Of a stretch of DNA of 64,000 bases, positions 23,302 to 32,158 are shown piece by piece. Position 1 is the first letter of the stretch. Each line of letters starts with the position of its first letter. The position numbers and the translations under genes are program-made. The notes beneath the pieces are model-generated. The model was not told the DNA's origin, ran no database searches, and worked only from the letters and a program-made list of their open reading frames with translations. The DNA comes from Streptomyces barkulensis (GTDB lineage Bacteria > Actinomycetota > Actinomycetes > Streptomycetales > Streptomycetaceae): positions 58,351 through 122,350 of the forward strand of contig NZ_PGSG01000103.1 in NCBI RefSeq assembly GCF_002843305.1, in the 5' to 3' direction.

Positions 23302-25881
23302 GTGCCTGGTACGAACCTCACGCGCGAAGAGGCGCGGGAGCGGGCCCGTCTGCTCGAGGTGGACTCCTACGAGATCGAGCTCGACCTCTCCGGCGCGCAG
23401 GAGGGAGGAACCTTCCGCTCGGCCACCACGGTGAGGTTCGACGCGCGCGAGGCCCGGGAGAGCTTCATCGACCTGGTGGCCCCGGCCGTGCACGAGATCG
23501 TCCTCAACGGCGAGTCCCTCGACCCCGCCGAGGCCTTCGCCGACTCGCGCATCGCCCTGCCCGGCCTGGCCGCCGGACGCAACGAGCTGCGCGTGGTCGC
23601 CGACTGCGCCTACACCAACACCGGCGAGGGCCTGCACCGCTTCGTCGACCCCGTCGACGACCAGGCGTACCTCTACACGCAGTTCGAGGTGCCCGACGCC
23701 CGCCGCGTCTTCGCCTGCTTCGAGCAGCCCGACCTGAAGGCGTCCTTCGCCTTCACCGTCACCGCCCCCGAGGGCTGGACGGTGATCTCCAACTCGCCCA
23801 CCCCGAAGGACGGAGGGCAGGGCGGGAACGTCTGGCGCTTCGAGCCGACCCCGCGCATCTCCTCCTACATCACCGCGCTGATCGCCGGCCCGTACCACTC
23901 GGTGCACAGCAGCTGGGAGGACGGCGAGGGCCGCAGCGTCCCGCTGGGCGTCTACTGCCGCCCCTCACTGGCCGAGCACCTGGACGCGGACGCGATCTTC
24001 GAGGTCACCCGCCAGGGCTTCGACTGGTTCGAGGAGAAGTTCGACCACCCCTACCCCTTCGCCAAGTACGACCAGCTCTTCGTCCCCGAGTTCAACGCGG
24101 GCGCGATGGAGAACGCGGGCGCCGTCACCATCCGCGACCAGTACGTCTTCCGCTCCAAGGTGACGGACGCCGCCTACGAGGTGCGGGCCGAGACGATCCT
24201 GCACGAGCTGGCCCACATGTGGTTCGGCGACCTGGTCACCATGGAGTGGTGGAACGACCTGTGGCTGAACGAGTCGTTCGCCACCTACACCTCCATCGCC
24301 TGCCAGGCCGCCGCCCCCGGCAGCCGCTGGCCGCACGCGTGGACGACCTTCGCCAACTCCATGAAGACCTGGGCCTACCGCCAGGACCAGCTCCCCTCCA
24401 CGCACCCGATCATGGCCGAGATCCGCGACCTGGACGACGTCCTGGTCAACTTCGACGGCATCACCTACGCCAAGGGCGCCTCCGTCCTCAAGCAGCTGGT
24501 GGCCTACGTCGGCCAGGACGCCTTCTTCCGCGGCGTGCAGACGTACTTCAAGCGGCACGCCTGGGGCAACACCCGTCTGACCGACCTGCTCACCGCCCTG
24601 GAGGAGACCTCCGGCCGGGATCTGAAGATCTGGTCGAAGGCGTGGCTGGAGACGGCCGGCATCAACGTCCTGCGCCCGGAGATCGAGGTGGACGAAGGCG
24701 GCGTCATCACCTCCTTCGCCGTGCGCCAGGAGGCCCCGGCCCTGCCGGCGGGCGCCAAGGGCGAGCCGCTGCTGCGTCCGCACCGCATCGCCGTCGGCTC
24801 CTACGAGCTGGAGGACGGGAAGCTGGTGCGCACCGGCCGGGTCGAGCTGGACGTGGACGGCGAGCGCACCGAGGTGCCCGAACTGGCCGGCACCCGCCGC
24901 CCGGCGGTGGTCCTGCTCAACGACGACGACCTGTCCTACGCCAAGGTCCGGCTCGACGAGGCGTCCCTGGCCACCGTCACCGGCCACCTGGGCGACTTCG
25001 CCGAGTCGCTGCCGCGCGCCCTGTGCTGGGCCTCGGCCTGGGACATGACCCGCGACGGCGAGCTGGCCGCCCGCGACTACCTGGAGCTGGTGCTCTCCGG
25101 CATCGGCAAGGAGTCCGACATCGGCGTCGTCCAGTCCCTCCAGCGGCAGGTCAAGCTGGCCCTGGACCTGTACGCCGCCCCGAGCTGGCGCGAGGCCGGG
25201 CTGCTGCGCTGGTCCGAGGCCGCGCTGGAGCGGCTGCGCACGGCCGGGCCCGGCAGCGACCACCAGCTCGCCTGGGCGCGGGCGCTGGCCGACACCGCCC
25301 GCACCGACGAGCAGCTCGGCCTGGTCGCCGGACTGCTGGACGGCGGCCAGGAGATCGAGGGCCTGACGGTGGACACCGAGCTGCGCTGGGCACTGCTCCA
25401 CCGCCTCGCGGCCACCGGGCGCGCGGACGAGGCCGCCATCGAGGCCGAGCTGGAGCGCGACCGCACCTCGGCCGGCGAGCGGCACGCGGCGGCGGCGCGG
25501 GCGGCCCGGCCGACGCAGGAGGCCAAGGCGCAGGCGTGGGCCTCGGTCGTGGAGTCCGACAAGCTGCCCAACGCCATGCAGGAGTCGGTCATCGGCGGTT
25601 TCGTCCAGACCGACCAGCGCGAGCTGCTCGCCCCGTACACCGCGAAGTACTTCGACGTGCTCAAGGACGTGTGGGAGTCGCGCAGCCACGAGATGGCCCA
25701 GCAGATCGCGGTCGGCCTCTACCCGACCCTGCAGGTGTCCGAGGAGACGCTGCGGGCCACGGACGCCTGGCTGGAGTCGGCCGAGCCCAGCGCGGCCCTG
25801 CGCCGCCTGGTGACCGAGTCGCGCGCGGGGGTCGAGCGGGCGCTGAAGGCGCGGGCGGCGGACGCGGCGGCGGCCGTCTGA
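23302..25881 (+). CDS. pepN: Aminopeptidase N (M1 family)
   Basis: An 859-residue cytoplasmic zinc aminopeptidase of the streptomycete PepN type. The zinc site is H301-E302-x-x-H305 with E324 (HELAHMWF ... NESFA) and the substrate motif GAMENAG precedes it. The C-terminal half carries the ERAP1-like helical domain. GTG 23302 is chosen because GGAG sits 9 bases upstream and the family starts (V/M)PGTNLTREE; the ATG at 23293 abuts the ribosome site. A paralogue lies at 29.3-31.9 kb. A strong terminator follows. Confidence 0.95.
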   Translation: MPGTNLTREEARERARLLEVDSYEIELDLSGAQEGGTFRSATTVRFDAREARESFIDLVAPAVHEIVLNGESLDPAEAFADSRIALPGLAAGRNELRVVADCAYTNTGEGLHRFVDPVDDQAYLYTQFEVPDARRVFACFEQPDLKASFAFTVTAPEGWTVISNSPTPKDGGQGGNVWRFEPTPRISSYITALIAGPYHSVHSSWEDGEGRSVPLGVYCRPSLAEHLDADAIFEVTRQGFDWFEEKFDHPYPFAKYDQLFVPEFNAGAMENAGAVTIRDQYVFRSKVTDAAYEVRAETILHELAHMWFGDLVTMEWWNDLWLNESFATYTSIACQAAAPGSRWPHAWTTFANSMKTWAYRQDQLPSTHPIMAEIRDLDDVLVNFDGITYAKGASVLKQLVAYVGQDAFFRGVQTYFKRHAWGNTRLTDLLTALEETSGRDLKIWSKAWLETAGINVLRPEIEVDEGGVITSFAVRQEAPALPAGAKGEPLLRPHRIAVGSYELEDGKLVRTGRVELDVDGERTEVPELAGTRRPAVVLLNDDDLSYAKVRLDEASLATVTGHLGDFAESLPRALCWASAWDMTRDGELAARDYLELVLSGIGKESDIGVVQSLQRQVKLALDLYAAPSWREAGLLRWSEAALERLRTAGPGSDHQLAWARALADTARTDEQLGLVAGLLDGGQEIEGLTVDTELRWALLHRLAATGRADEAAIEAELERDRTSAGERHAAAARAARPTQEAKAQAWASVVESDKLPNAMQESVIGGFVQTDQRELLAPYTAKYFDVLKDVWESRSHEMAQQIAVGLYPTLQVSEETLRATDAWLESAEPSAALRRLVTESRAGVERALKARAADAAAAV

Positions 25882-25884
25882 CGT

Positions 25885-25920
25885 TCCGGGAGCCGCTCCG
25901 GGAGCCGATCCGGGAGCCAC
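25885..25920. repeat. Three tandem 12-bp repeats
   Basis: TCCGGGAGCCGC, TCCGGGAGCCGA and TCCGGGAGCCAC follow each other between the pepN stop and its terminator hairpin. The first ten bases are identical in two copies; the third differs at the end. No function is evident. Confidence 0.75.
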
Positions 25921-25967
25921 GAAGGGGGCGGTGCCCGCGCACTGGAGGCGCGGGCACCGCCCCCTTC
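25921..25967. terminator. Strong bidirectional terminator
   Basis: A perfect 20-bp stem (GAAGGGGGCGGTGCCCGCGC, 25921-25940, pairing with 25948-25967) and a 7-nt loop lie between convergent pepN and terC. Read on the minus strand the stem ends similarly, so it can serve both genes. Confidence 0.85.
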
Positions 25968-25995
25968 CCGGTGTATCCGGGGGTTCTGGGGTCTC

Positions 25996-27042
25996 TCAGC
26001 CGGACGCGGCGCCGCGCGGCGCGGCGGTCTCGCCGGATGTTTCCGCGCTCCCCCCGTCGCCTCCCCTGTCACCTTCCCCGTCGCCGTCCCCGTTTCCGTC
26101 GCCGTCGGTGTCCCCGGAGCGGGTGGCCGCCAGGGACCAGCCGATCGAGACGGCGATGGCGGCGGCGATGACCCCGAGGGTGACGGGGATGGGGAGCTTG
26201 CCGACGGGGGTCTCGGACAGGATCAGCTTGATGCCGGCGAAGACGAGCAGGAACGCCAGCCCGTAGTGGAGGTAGGTGAAGCGCCGCAGCAGCCCGGACA
26301 GGCAGAAGTACAGGCTGCGCAGGCCGAGGACGGCGAAGGCGTTGGCCGTCCACACCAGGAAGGTGTCGGTGGTGATGGCCAGGACGGCGGCGACCGAGTC
26401 GATGGCGAAGATCAGGTCGGTGGCCTCGATCGCGACGAGCGCGACGAACAGCAGGGTGGCCACCCGGCGCCCGTCGATCCGGACGAAGAAGCGGTCGCCG
26501 TGGTACCGGGAGTCGGTCGGGACGACCTTCCTCACCAGCCGCACGAGCGGGTTGCGGTTCGGGTGGACCTCCTCGTCGTGCGAGAAGGCCATCTTCCAGC
26601 CGGTCCAGATCAGGAACGCGCCGAAGAGGTAGGCGGTCCAGAAGAAGACCTGGAGCAGTTCGGCCCCGACGAAGATGAACACCAGCCGGGCGGCGAGCGC
26701 GCCGATCACGCCCCAGAAGAGGATCTTGTGCTGGTAGGCCTCGGGAACGGCGAAGAACGAGAAGACCAGGGCGAAGACGAAGACGTTGTCGATCGAGAGG
26801 GCCTTCTCGATCAGGTAGCCCGCGTAGTAGGTGCCGGCGGTGTCGCTGCCCTGCCAGGCCCACAGCACGAGGCCGAAGCCCAGGCCGGCGGCGATCCACA
26901 CCGCACTCCAGACGGCCGCCTCACGGAAGCCGATCACATGGTTGTCGCGGTGGGCGAGCAGGTCGACGGCGAGCATCGCGGCGATGCCCAGGGTCAGGGC
27001 GGCCCACACCCACAGGGGGACGGCCAGTGACGGGTCGTTCAA
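25996..27042 (-). CDS. TerC-family membrane protein (metal efflux type)
   Basis: A 348-residue integral membrane protein with the TerC/Alx signature acidic motifs SIDNVFVFALVF and EATDLIFAIDSVAAVLAI, which line a metal path; relatives export manganese or are linked to tellurite resistance. About eight to nine membrane segments are visible, followed by a Gly/Asp-rich cytoplasmic tail (GDTDGDGNGDGDGEGD). The start is TTG 27042, overlapping the upstream stop by 4 bases (TTGA), so it is coupled to the Usp-like gene. No riboswitch leader is possible at this start because it lies inside the upstream gene. Confidence 0.88.
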   Translation of the reverse strand: MNDPSLAVPLWVWAALTLGIAAMLAVDLLAHRDNHVIGFREAAVWSAVWIAAGLGFGLVLWAWQGSDTAGTYYAGYLIEKALSIDNVFVFALVFSFFAVPEAYQHKILFWGVIGALAARLVFIFVGAELLQVFFWTAYLFGAFLIWTGWKMAFSHDEEVHPNRNPLVRLVRKVVPTDSRYHGDRFFVRIDGRRVATLLFVALVAIEATDLIFAIDSVAAVLAITTDTFLVWTANAFAVLGLRSLYFCLSGLLRRFTYLHYGLAFLLVFAGIKLILSETPVGKLPIPVTLGVIAAAIAVSIGWSLAATRSGDTDGDGNGDGDGEGDRGGDGGSAETSGETAAPRGAASG

Positions 27043-27590
27043 CGGGATCGGGTTCCTTCCGTCGTCGGCGGGTTCGACCGGGTCGGCGGGGCCGGCGGGG
27101 TCGGCGCGGTGCCGCGCAGGGGGGCCCAGGGCGCGCGGCCCGCCGTGTGCACCGGCGGGCCGCCGTGGAGGGCGGCGGCCTCCCGCAGTGCGGCGGCGTC
27201 GACTCCGGCGGGGCCGGTACGGGCGGCTACCACCGCGTCGCAGCGGTTCCGGCGGGCCAGGGCGACCACACCGGCGGCGGTCCGCAGCCGCGTGCCGTGG
27301 CGCGGCGGCAGACGGTGAGCGGTGGGTATGTGGCCCAGGCCGGCCCGTCCGAGGCGGGGCAGCACCCTGGCCAGGACGGCGGCGCCCGCCCGCCCGGCGG
27401 CCCGGTCGTCCACGTGTGCGGGCAGTACGGCCACCAGCAGCAGGGGCGCCCGGTGGATCCCGGCCAGACGCACGGCGGCGTCGGCGACGGCGATGTCGTC
27501 GAGACGGTCGGTGAGGACGGCGGCGATCGGTCGGGGCGGGAGGTGCGGCGCGGTCACGGCGGATCCGCCTTCCTGCGCTGAAACGGTCAT
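27039..27590 (-). CDS. Usp-like small protein coupled to TerC
   Basis: A 183-residue protein with the order of a universal stress protein fold: IAAVLTDRLDDIAVADAAVRLAGIHRAPLLLVAVLP, a helical stretch, then VALARRNRCDAVVAARTGPAG, ending in a Pro/Thr-rich tail. The ATP-binding G-x2-G-x9-G(S/T) motif of classic UspA is not clear. ATG 27590 has only a weak ribosome site; a GTG at 27555 is an alternative. It overlaps terC (TTGA), and an imperfect palindrome lies upstream between it and a divergent winged-helix regulator. Confidence 0.65.
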   Translation of the reverse strand: MTVSAQEGGSAVTAPHLPPRPIAAVLTDRLDDIAVADAAVRLAGIHRAPLLLVAVLPAHVDDRAAGRAGAAVLARVLPRLGRAGLGHIPTAHRLPPRHGTRLRTAAGVVALARRNRCDAVVAARTGPAGVDAAALREAAALHGGPPVHTAGRAPWAPLRGTAPTPPAPPTRSNPPTTEGTRSR

Positions 27591-27627
27591 ATGCCCAAGA
27601 GTCACCCGAAAAGAGAACCGCGTCAAT

Positions 27628-27654
27628 GATTACGTGAAAAGTTTTTCGCTAATC
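27628..27654. promoter_or_regulatory. Imperfect 27-bp palindrome between usp-terC and a winged-helix regulator
   Basis: GATTACGTGAAAA and GTTTTTCGCTAATC form an imperfect inverted repeat centred near 27641, in an AT-rich spot between divergent genes. It is a likely operator for the regulator at 27708, by analogy with divergent regulator-target pairs; not tested. Confidence 0.4.
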
Positions 27655-27707
27655 CTGGAGCGTCCTTCCATGGGTGACATGCGAAGCGTGGATCGTACGA
27701 TGGAGGC

Positions 27708-28079
27708 ATGACCGTCTCCCCCTCCCGCGGCGACCGGTGGACCTTCCTCACCAACCACGCCCGCGTGCTCCTGCACATCGCCCGCGACCCCGAGGTCCGG
27801 CTGCGGGACGTCGCGGCGTCCATCGGCATCACCGAGCGCGCGACCCAGGCGATCGTCGCCGACCTGGAGGCCGCCGGATACCTCAGCCGCACCCGGGTCG
27901 GCAGGCGCAACCGCTACACCGTCGACCCCACCGTCGCCCTGCGCCACCCCTCGGAGGCGGACCACCCCGTCGGCGACCTGCTCGACACCTTCCTCCACCG
28001 CGAGGACTCCCCGGCCGCCCCCGCCTCCCGGGCCGCGGTGTCCCGGGAGGGGGAGGGGCGGGAGGCTTCCGGCGCCTGA
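27708..28079 (+). CDS. Winged-helix transcription regulator (ArsR/MarR-like)
   Basis: A 123-residue protein. TFLTNHARVLLHIARDPEVRLRDVAASIGITERATQAIVADLEAAGYLSRTRVGRRNRYTVD is a complete winged helix: helix 1, recognition helix (ITERATQAIVADLE) and wing (RVGRRNRY). The C-terminal tail is acidic then low-complexity. GGAGG lies 4 bases before ATG 27708. There is no Cys metal site of ArsR. It is divergent from the Usp-like/terC operon with a palindrome between, so it may control that operon. Confidence 0.85.
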   Translation: MTVSPSRGDRWTFLTNHARVLLHIARDPEVRLRDVAASIGITERATQAIVADLEAAGYLSRTRVGRRNRYTVDPTVALRHPSEADHPVGDLLDTFLHREDSPAAPASRAAVSREGEGREASGA

Positions 28080-28089
28080 GGACCGGTGC

Positions 28090-29169
28090 TCACCGCGGCA
28101 GGACCTCCACGTACGGGACCGGCCCGCGCTCCGGCGCGGTCACCAGGGCGGTGCGGACCACGGCGGCCTGCCGCGCGGGGCGGTCGCGGAGCGCGGCCGC
28201 GGTGACGTGGACGACCGTGACGCCCTGCCCCCGCAGCCGCTCGCGCTTGCGGGCGTACGCCGGCGGGCGTGTGCCGCCCCGCGCACCTGCGCCGCCCCGC
28301 GCCTCCGTGCCGTCGCGGAGATCGATCTCGACGGCCACGGCCTGCTCCGGCCAGTAGGCGTCCACCCCGCCGAGGTGAGGGCCGCCGGGCAGCCGGAGGT
28401 CGACGTTCCAGCAGGGCTCGGGCAGACCGTGGGCGCGGACCAGGCCGTACAGCAGACTCTCGGCCACCGACCGGCTCTCGGCCAGCAGCGCGTCCACGGC
28501 GTCCGCCAGATGCGGGCGGCCCAGCAGCCGGGCCCGCGCCAGCTCGCGGACGACGGCCCGCGCCTCGCAGTGGCCGCCGCGCACCGCCTCGGTCAGCATC
28601 CGGCACACCGCCACCGCGTCGCCGGTCCGGGCTGCGGTGTCGGCCAGTGCGCGGGGCACCGGGGCCACGGGCAGGCCGGTGATCTCCTCGGGTACGGGGA
28701 GGTGGCGGGTGCGCACCACGCGGGCGCACCCGGCCGGGCGCAGCCGCCGGGTGTGCGGCACCAGTACGTCGATGTGCTCCAGGGCGGACAACGGGGGCGT
28801 GGAGGAGAAGCCGTGCAGGGCGAGCGCGGCGGGCCCGGTGATCACCGCAGCCGGCGTCTCGCGGACGGCGGGGCGGCCGGCGGAACCGGGGGAACCGGCG
28901 GAACCGGGGGAGATCTGCCCCGGCACGCGGTCCGCCCCCGCCGCGTACAGCAGCACCGCGTGCAGCCGCTCCTCGCCGGTCGGCGGCCCGGGGTGCAGCA
29001 GATAGACACCGGGCAGCGGCATCCGCCAGGGCCCGCCCGGTCGGCAGCGCTCACCGGCGGCGGCGGCCGACACGCCGTGCTCGCGCAGCGTGCGGGCCGT
29101 CACCACCCGTCGGCGTACGTGCGACAGACGGCGGACGGGGCGGGGGGACACGGGGGTCTCATGGCTCAT
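28090..29169 (-). CDS. AbiEi-antitoxin-like protein with C-terminal DUF559/Vsr-like domain
   Basis: A 359-residue protein. The N-terminus (VVTARTLREHGVSAAAAGERCRPGGPWRMPLPGVYLL) resembles the AbiEi antitoxin/regulator winged helix that starts many actinobacterial proteins. The middle has TGPAALALHGF and an AlbA-like VPRALADTAAR region. The C-terminus (GGVDAYWPEQAVAVEID ... KRERLRGQGVTVVHVTAAAL) looks like the Vsr/DUF559 endonuclease fold, but the usual E-x-K appears as E-I-D, so nuclease activity is doubtful. No AbiEii toxin gene is adjacent. ATG 29169 (MSHETP) is chosen over an in-frame start at 29238. Confidence 0.65.
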   Translation of the reverse strand: MSHETPVSPRPVRRLSHVRRRVVTARTLREHGVSAAAAGERCRPGGPWRMPLPGVYLLHPGPPTGEERLHAVLLYAAGADRVPGQISPGSAGSPGSAGRPAVRETPAAVITGPAALALHGFSSTPPLSALEHIDVLVPHTRRLRPAGCARVVRTRHLPVPEEITGLPVAPVPRALADTAARTGDAVAVCRMLTEAVRGGHCEARAVVRELARARLLGRPHLADAVDALLAESRSVAESLLYGLVRAHGLPEPCWNVDLRLPGGPHLGGVDAYWPEQAVAVEIDLRDGTEARGGAGARGGTRPPAYARKRERLRGQGVTVVHVTAAALRDRPARQAAVVRTALVTAPERGPVPYVEVLPR

Positions 29170-29271
29170 GTCCCCGCGATTCCCGCCCGCGTTCCGCCCG
29201 CCAACCTCTGTTACACACCCGTCGACGAACGCGGACACACCCGTCCTAAAGTACGGGCGTTCGAGCGCCGA

Positions 29272-31884
29272 TCAGCTCCCCGCCGCATGGGCGGCCGCGT
29301 CGCGGCGCTGCGCCCGCAGCGCCCGCGCCGTGTCGTCGCGGGCCTCCAGCACCAGGCGCCGCAGCGCGGGAGCGGCCCCCTCGTGCGCGGCCAGCCAGGC
29401 GTCCGTCCGCTCCAGCACGTCCTGGTCGTCCTGGAGCGCCGGGAACAGGCCGCGCACGACCGACATGCCGATCTCGATGGAGCGCTCGGCCCACACCCGT
29501 TCGATCACCTCGAAGTACCGCGGCGCGTACGGCGCCAGCAGCTCCCGCTGCCCCGGCTGGTCGAAGCCGGAGATGGTCGCCTCCACCAGCGCGTTGGACA
29601 GGCGGTCGCAGTCCACCACGTCCGTCCACGCCCGCGCCTTGACCTCGGCCGACGGCCGCGCGGCCAGACAGCGCACCTGGTGCCGCTTGCCGGAGGCGGT
29701 GTCGTCGCGGACCAGCTCGGCCGCCAGCCGCCCCTCGTCGGCCAGCCCCTGGGAGGCCAGCGTCTCCAGGAAGGTCCAGCGCAGCTCCTGGTCGACCTCC
29801 AGCCCGTCGATCCGGCCCGTGCCCTCCAGCATCCTGTCCAGCACCTGGAGGTCGTGCTCGTCGTGCGCGACGGCGGCGAAGAACCGCGCCCACGCGAGCT
29901 GGTGGTCGCCGCCCGGCTCCGCCTGCCGCAGATGCCGCAGCGCGCCCTGGGCGAGCAGCCGCGCGCCCTCCTCGCGCCACTCGGGCGCGACGTAGTGCAC
30001 CAGGGCGGCGCGCGCCCAGGCGTGCAGCATCTGCACCACGCCGATGTCGGACTCCCGGCCGCCGAAGCGCAGCACCAGGTCGAGGAAGTCGCGGGCGGGC
30101 ATCAGCGCGTCGCGCGTGAGGTTCCACAGGGCCGACCAGCACAGCGCGCGGGCCAGGTTGTCGGTGACCGAGCCCAGGTGGGAGCGGAGGGTGTCCAGGG
30201 ACGCCTCGTCGAGGCGGACCTTGCAGTACGTCAGATCGTCGTCGTTGACGAGGATCAGCTCGGGGCGCTCGGCGCCCGCCAGCTCCTCCACGACCGTCCG
30301 CACGCCGGTGACGTCCACCTCCGCGCGGGCGTAGCGCTCCAGCGCGCCCCCCGCGGTCCGCCGCCGGTACAGGCCGACCGCCACCCGGTGCGGGCGCAGC
30401 ACCGGATACTCCTCGGCCGCCTCCTGGACGACCGCCAGCTCGGTGATCCGGCCCGCGGAGTCGTAAGTGGCCTGCGGAGTGAGGGAGTTGACCCCGGCCG
30501 TCTGCAGCCAGGCGCGCGCCCACTCGCCCATGTCGCGCCCGGAGGTCTCCTCCAGCACCGACAGCAGGTGCTCCAGCCGCGTGTTGCCCCACTCATGGCG
30601 CTTGAAGTACCGCCGCGCGCCCTCCAGGAAGGCGTCACGCCCCACATACGCCACCAGCTGCTTGAGGACGGAGGCGCCCTTGGCGTAGGTGATGCCGTCG
30701 AAGTTGAGCTTGGCGTCCTCCAGATCCCGGATGTCGGCGGTGATCGGGTGGGTGGAGGGCAGCTGGTCGGCGCGGTACGCCCAGGACTTGCGGCGGTTGG
30801 CGAAGGTGATCCAGCCGTCGGTGAAGCGGGTGGCCTCCACCATCGAGAAGGAGCCCATGAAGTCGGCGAAGGACTCCTTGAGCCACAGGTCGTCCCACCA
30901 CTCCATGGTGACCAGGTCGCCGAACCACATGTGCGCCATCTCGTGCAGGATGACGTTGGCCCGCCCCTCGTAGGAGGCGTCGGTCACCTTGCCGCGGAAG
31001 ACGAACTCCTCGCGGAAGGTCACACAGCCCGGGTTCTCCATCGCGCCGAGGTTGTACTCGGGCACGAACGCCTGGTCGTACTTGCCGAACGGGTACGGGT
31101 AGTCGAAGTGGTCGTGGAAGAAGTCCAGGCCCTGCTTGGTGACGGTGAAGATCTCGTCGGCGTCGAAGTGGCGGGCCAGCCCCCTGCGGCACAGCGCGCC
31201 CAGCGGGATCACCAGTTCGCCGCCGCCGGGCAGCTCGCGCCGGTAGACGTCGGTGACGTGGTGGTAGGGGCCGGCCACGACGGTGGTGATGTACGTCGAG
31301 ATCGGCTTCGTCACCTCGAAGCGCCAGACGGCCGCGCCGTCCCCGGCCGGCTCCGGCTCACCGGTGCGCGCGCCGTTGCTCAGCACCGTCCACCGCGCGG
31401 GGGCGGTCACGGTGAAGGCGAAGGGCGCCTTGAGGTCGGGCTGCTCGAAGTTCGCGAACACCCGGCGGGCGTCGGCCGGTTCGTACTGGGTGTAGAGGTA
31501 GGTCTCCCCGTCCTCGGGGTCGAGGAAGTGGTGCATCCCCTCGCCGGTGCGGCTGTACGCGCACCAGGCGTCCACGGTCAGGGTGTTCTCGGCCTCCAGG
31601 GAGTCCAGCGCGACGCGCGTGCCGTCGAACACCTCGTCCACGTTCAGCTCGCGGCCGTTGAGCGTCACCGAGGCGACCGCCGGGGCCAGCAGGTCGGCGA
31701 AGGTCGAGGCGCCCGGCTCGGCGCAGCGGAAGCGGATGGTGGTGGTGGAGCGGAAGGTGCGCGGGCCGTCCCCGGGGTGGGGCCCGACCGCGGAGCACAG
31801 GTCGAGCGCGACGTCGTACCCGTCCACGGTCAGCAGCCGGGCGCGCTCCCGGGCCTCGTCACGGGTCAGATTCTCACCGGGCAC
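29272..31884 (-). CDS. pepN: Aminopeptidase N paralogue (M1 family)
   Basis: An 870-residue M1 zinc aminopeptidase, paralogous to the copy at 23.3 kb along its full length. The zinc site is H314-E315-x-x-H318 and E337 (HEMAHMWF ... KESFA) with GAMENPG. It has an extra insert near the start (LCSAVGPHPGDGP) and an acidic/aromatic substitution pattern distinct from the other copy (WWDDLWLKES instead of WWNDLWLNES), suggesting different specificity. GTG 31884 has GAGGGAG 8 bases upstream and the family start PGENLTRDE. Confidence 0.93.
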   Translation of the reverse strand: MPGENLTRDEARERARLLTVDGYDVALDLCSAVGPHPGDGPRTFRSTTTIRFRCAEPGASTFADLLAPAVASVTLNGRELNVDEVFDGTRVALDSLEAENTLTVDAWCAYSRTGEGMHHFLDPEDGETYLYTQYEPADARRVFANFEQPDLKAPFAFTVTAPARWTVLSNGARTGEPEPAGDGAAVWRFEVTKPISTYITTVVAGPYHHVTDVYRRELPGGGELVIPLGALCRRGLARHFDADEIFTVTKQGLDFFHDHFDYPYPFGKYDQAFVPEYNLGAMENPGCVTFREEFVFRGKVTDASYEGRANVILHEMAHMWFGDLVTMEWWDDLWLKESFADFMGSFSMVEATRFTDGWITFANRRKSWAYRADQLPSTHPITADIRDLEDAKLNFDGITYAKGASVLKQLVAYVGRDAFLEGARRYFKRHEWGNTRLEHLLSVLEETSGRDMGEWARAWLQTAGVNSLTPQATYDSAGRITELAVVQEAAEEYPVLRPHRVAVGLYRRRTAGGALERYARAEVDVTGVRTVVEELAGAERPELILVNDDDLTYCKVRLDEASLDTLRSHLGSVTDNLARALCWSALWNLTRDALMPARDFLDLVLRFGGRESDIGVVQMLHAWARAALVHYVAPEWREEGARLLAQGALRHLRQAEPGGDHQLAWARFFAAVAHDEHDLQVLDRMLEGTGRIDGLEVDQELRWTFLETLASQGLADEGRLAAELVRDDTASGKRHQVRCLAARPSAEVKARAWTDVVDCDRLSNALVEATISGFDQPGQRELLAPYAPRYFEVIERVWAERSIEIGMSVVRGLFPALQDDQDVLERTDAWLAAHEGAAPALRRLVLEARDDTARALRAQRRDAAAHAAGS

Positions 31885-32158
31885 GGCGTGACTCCCTCGT
31901 CTCGCGTCTCGACAACGAAGGGCCAGGATTTCATGCGGCCGTGCGCCGGTGCGCAGCCGGTCGACCGGCCGGTCGGACGGGCAGCCGGTGCGGGCCGTGC
32001 GGTGCGGGTTGTGCGGTGCGGGCCCGGGCCGGGAATCACCGCGCGGCCCCCGGGCGTTCCCACCAGGCACCCCGGCGGCCGTCCGCGCGACGGCCGCCGT
32101 CCGTGGCGCGTGTCCGCGACAAGAAGACCCGCACGATCCGTCCGACGAGGAGACCCGC

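Noticed and set aside
27043..27130. yybP-ykoY manganese riboswitch ahead of terC
   Set aside because: The terC start lies inside the upstream Usp-like gene, leaving no leader, and no conserved riboswitch core is seen.
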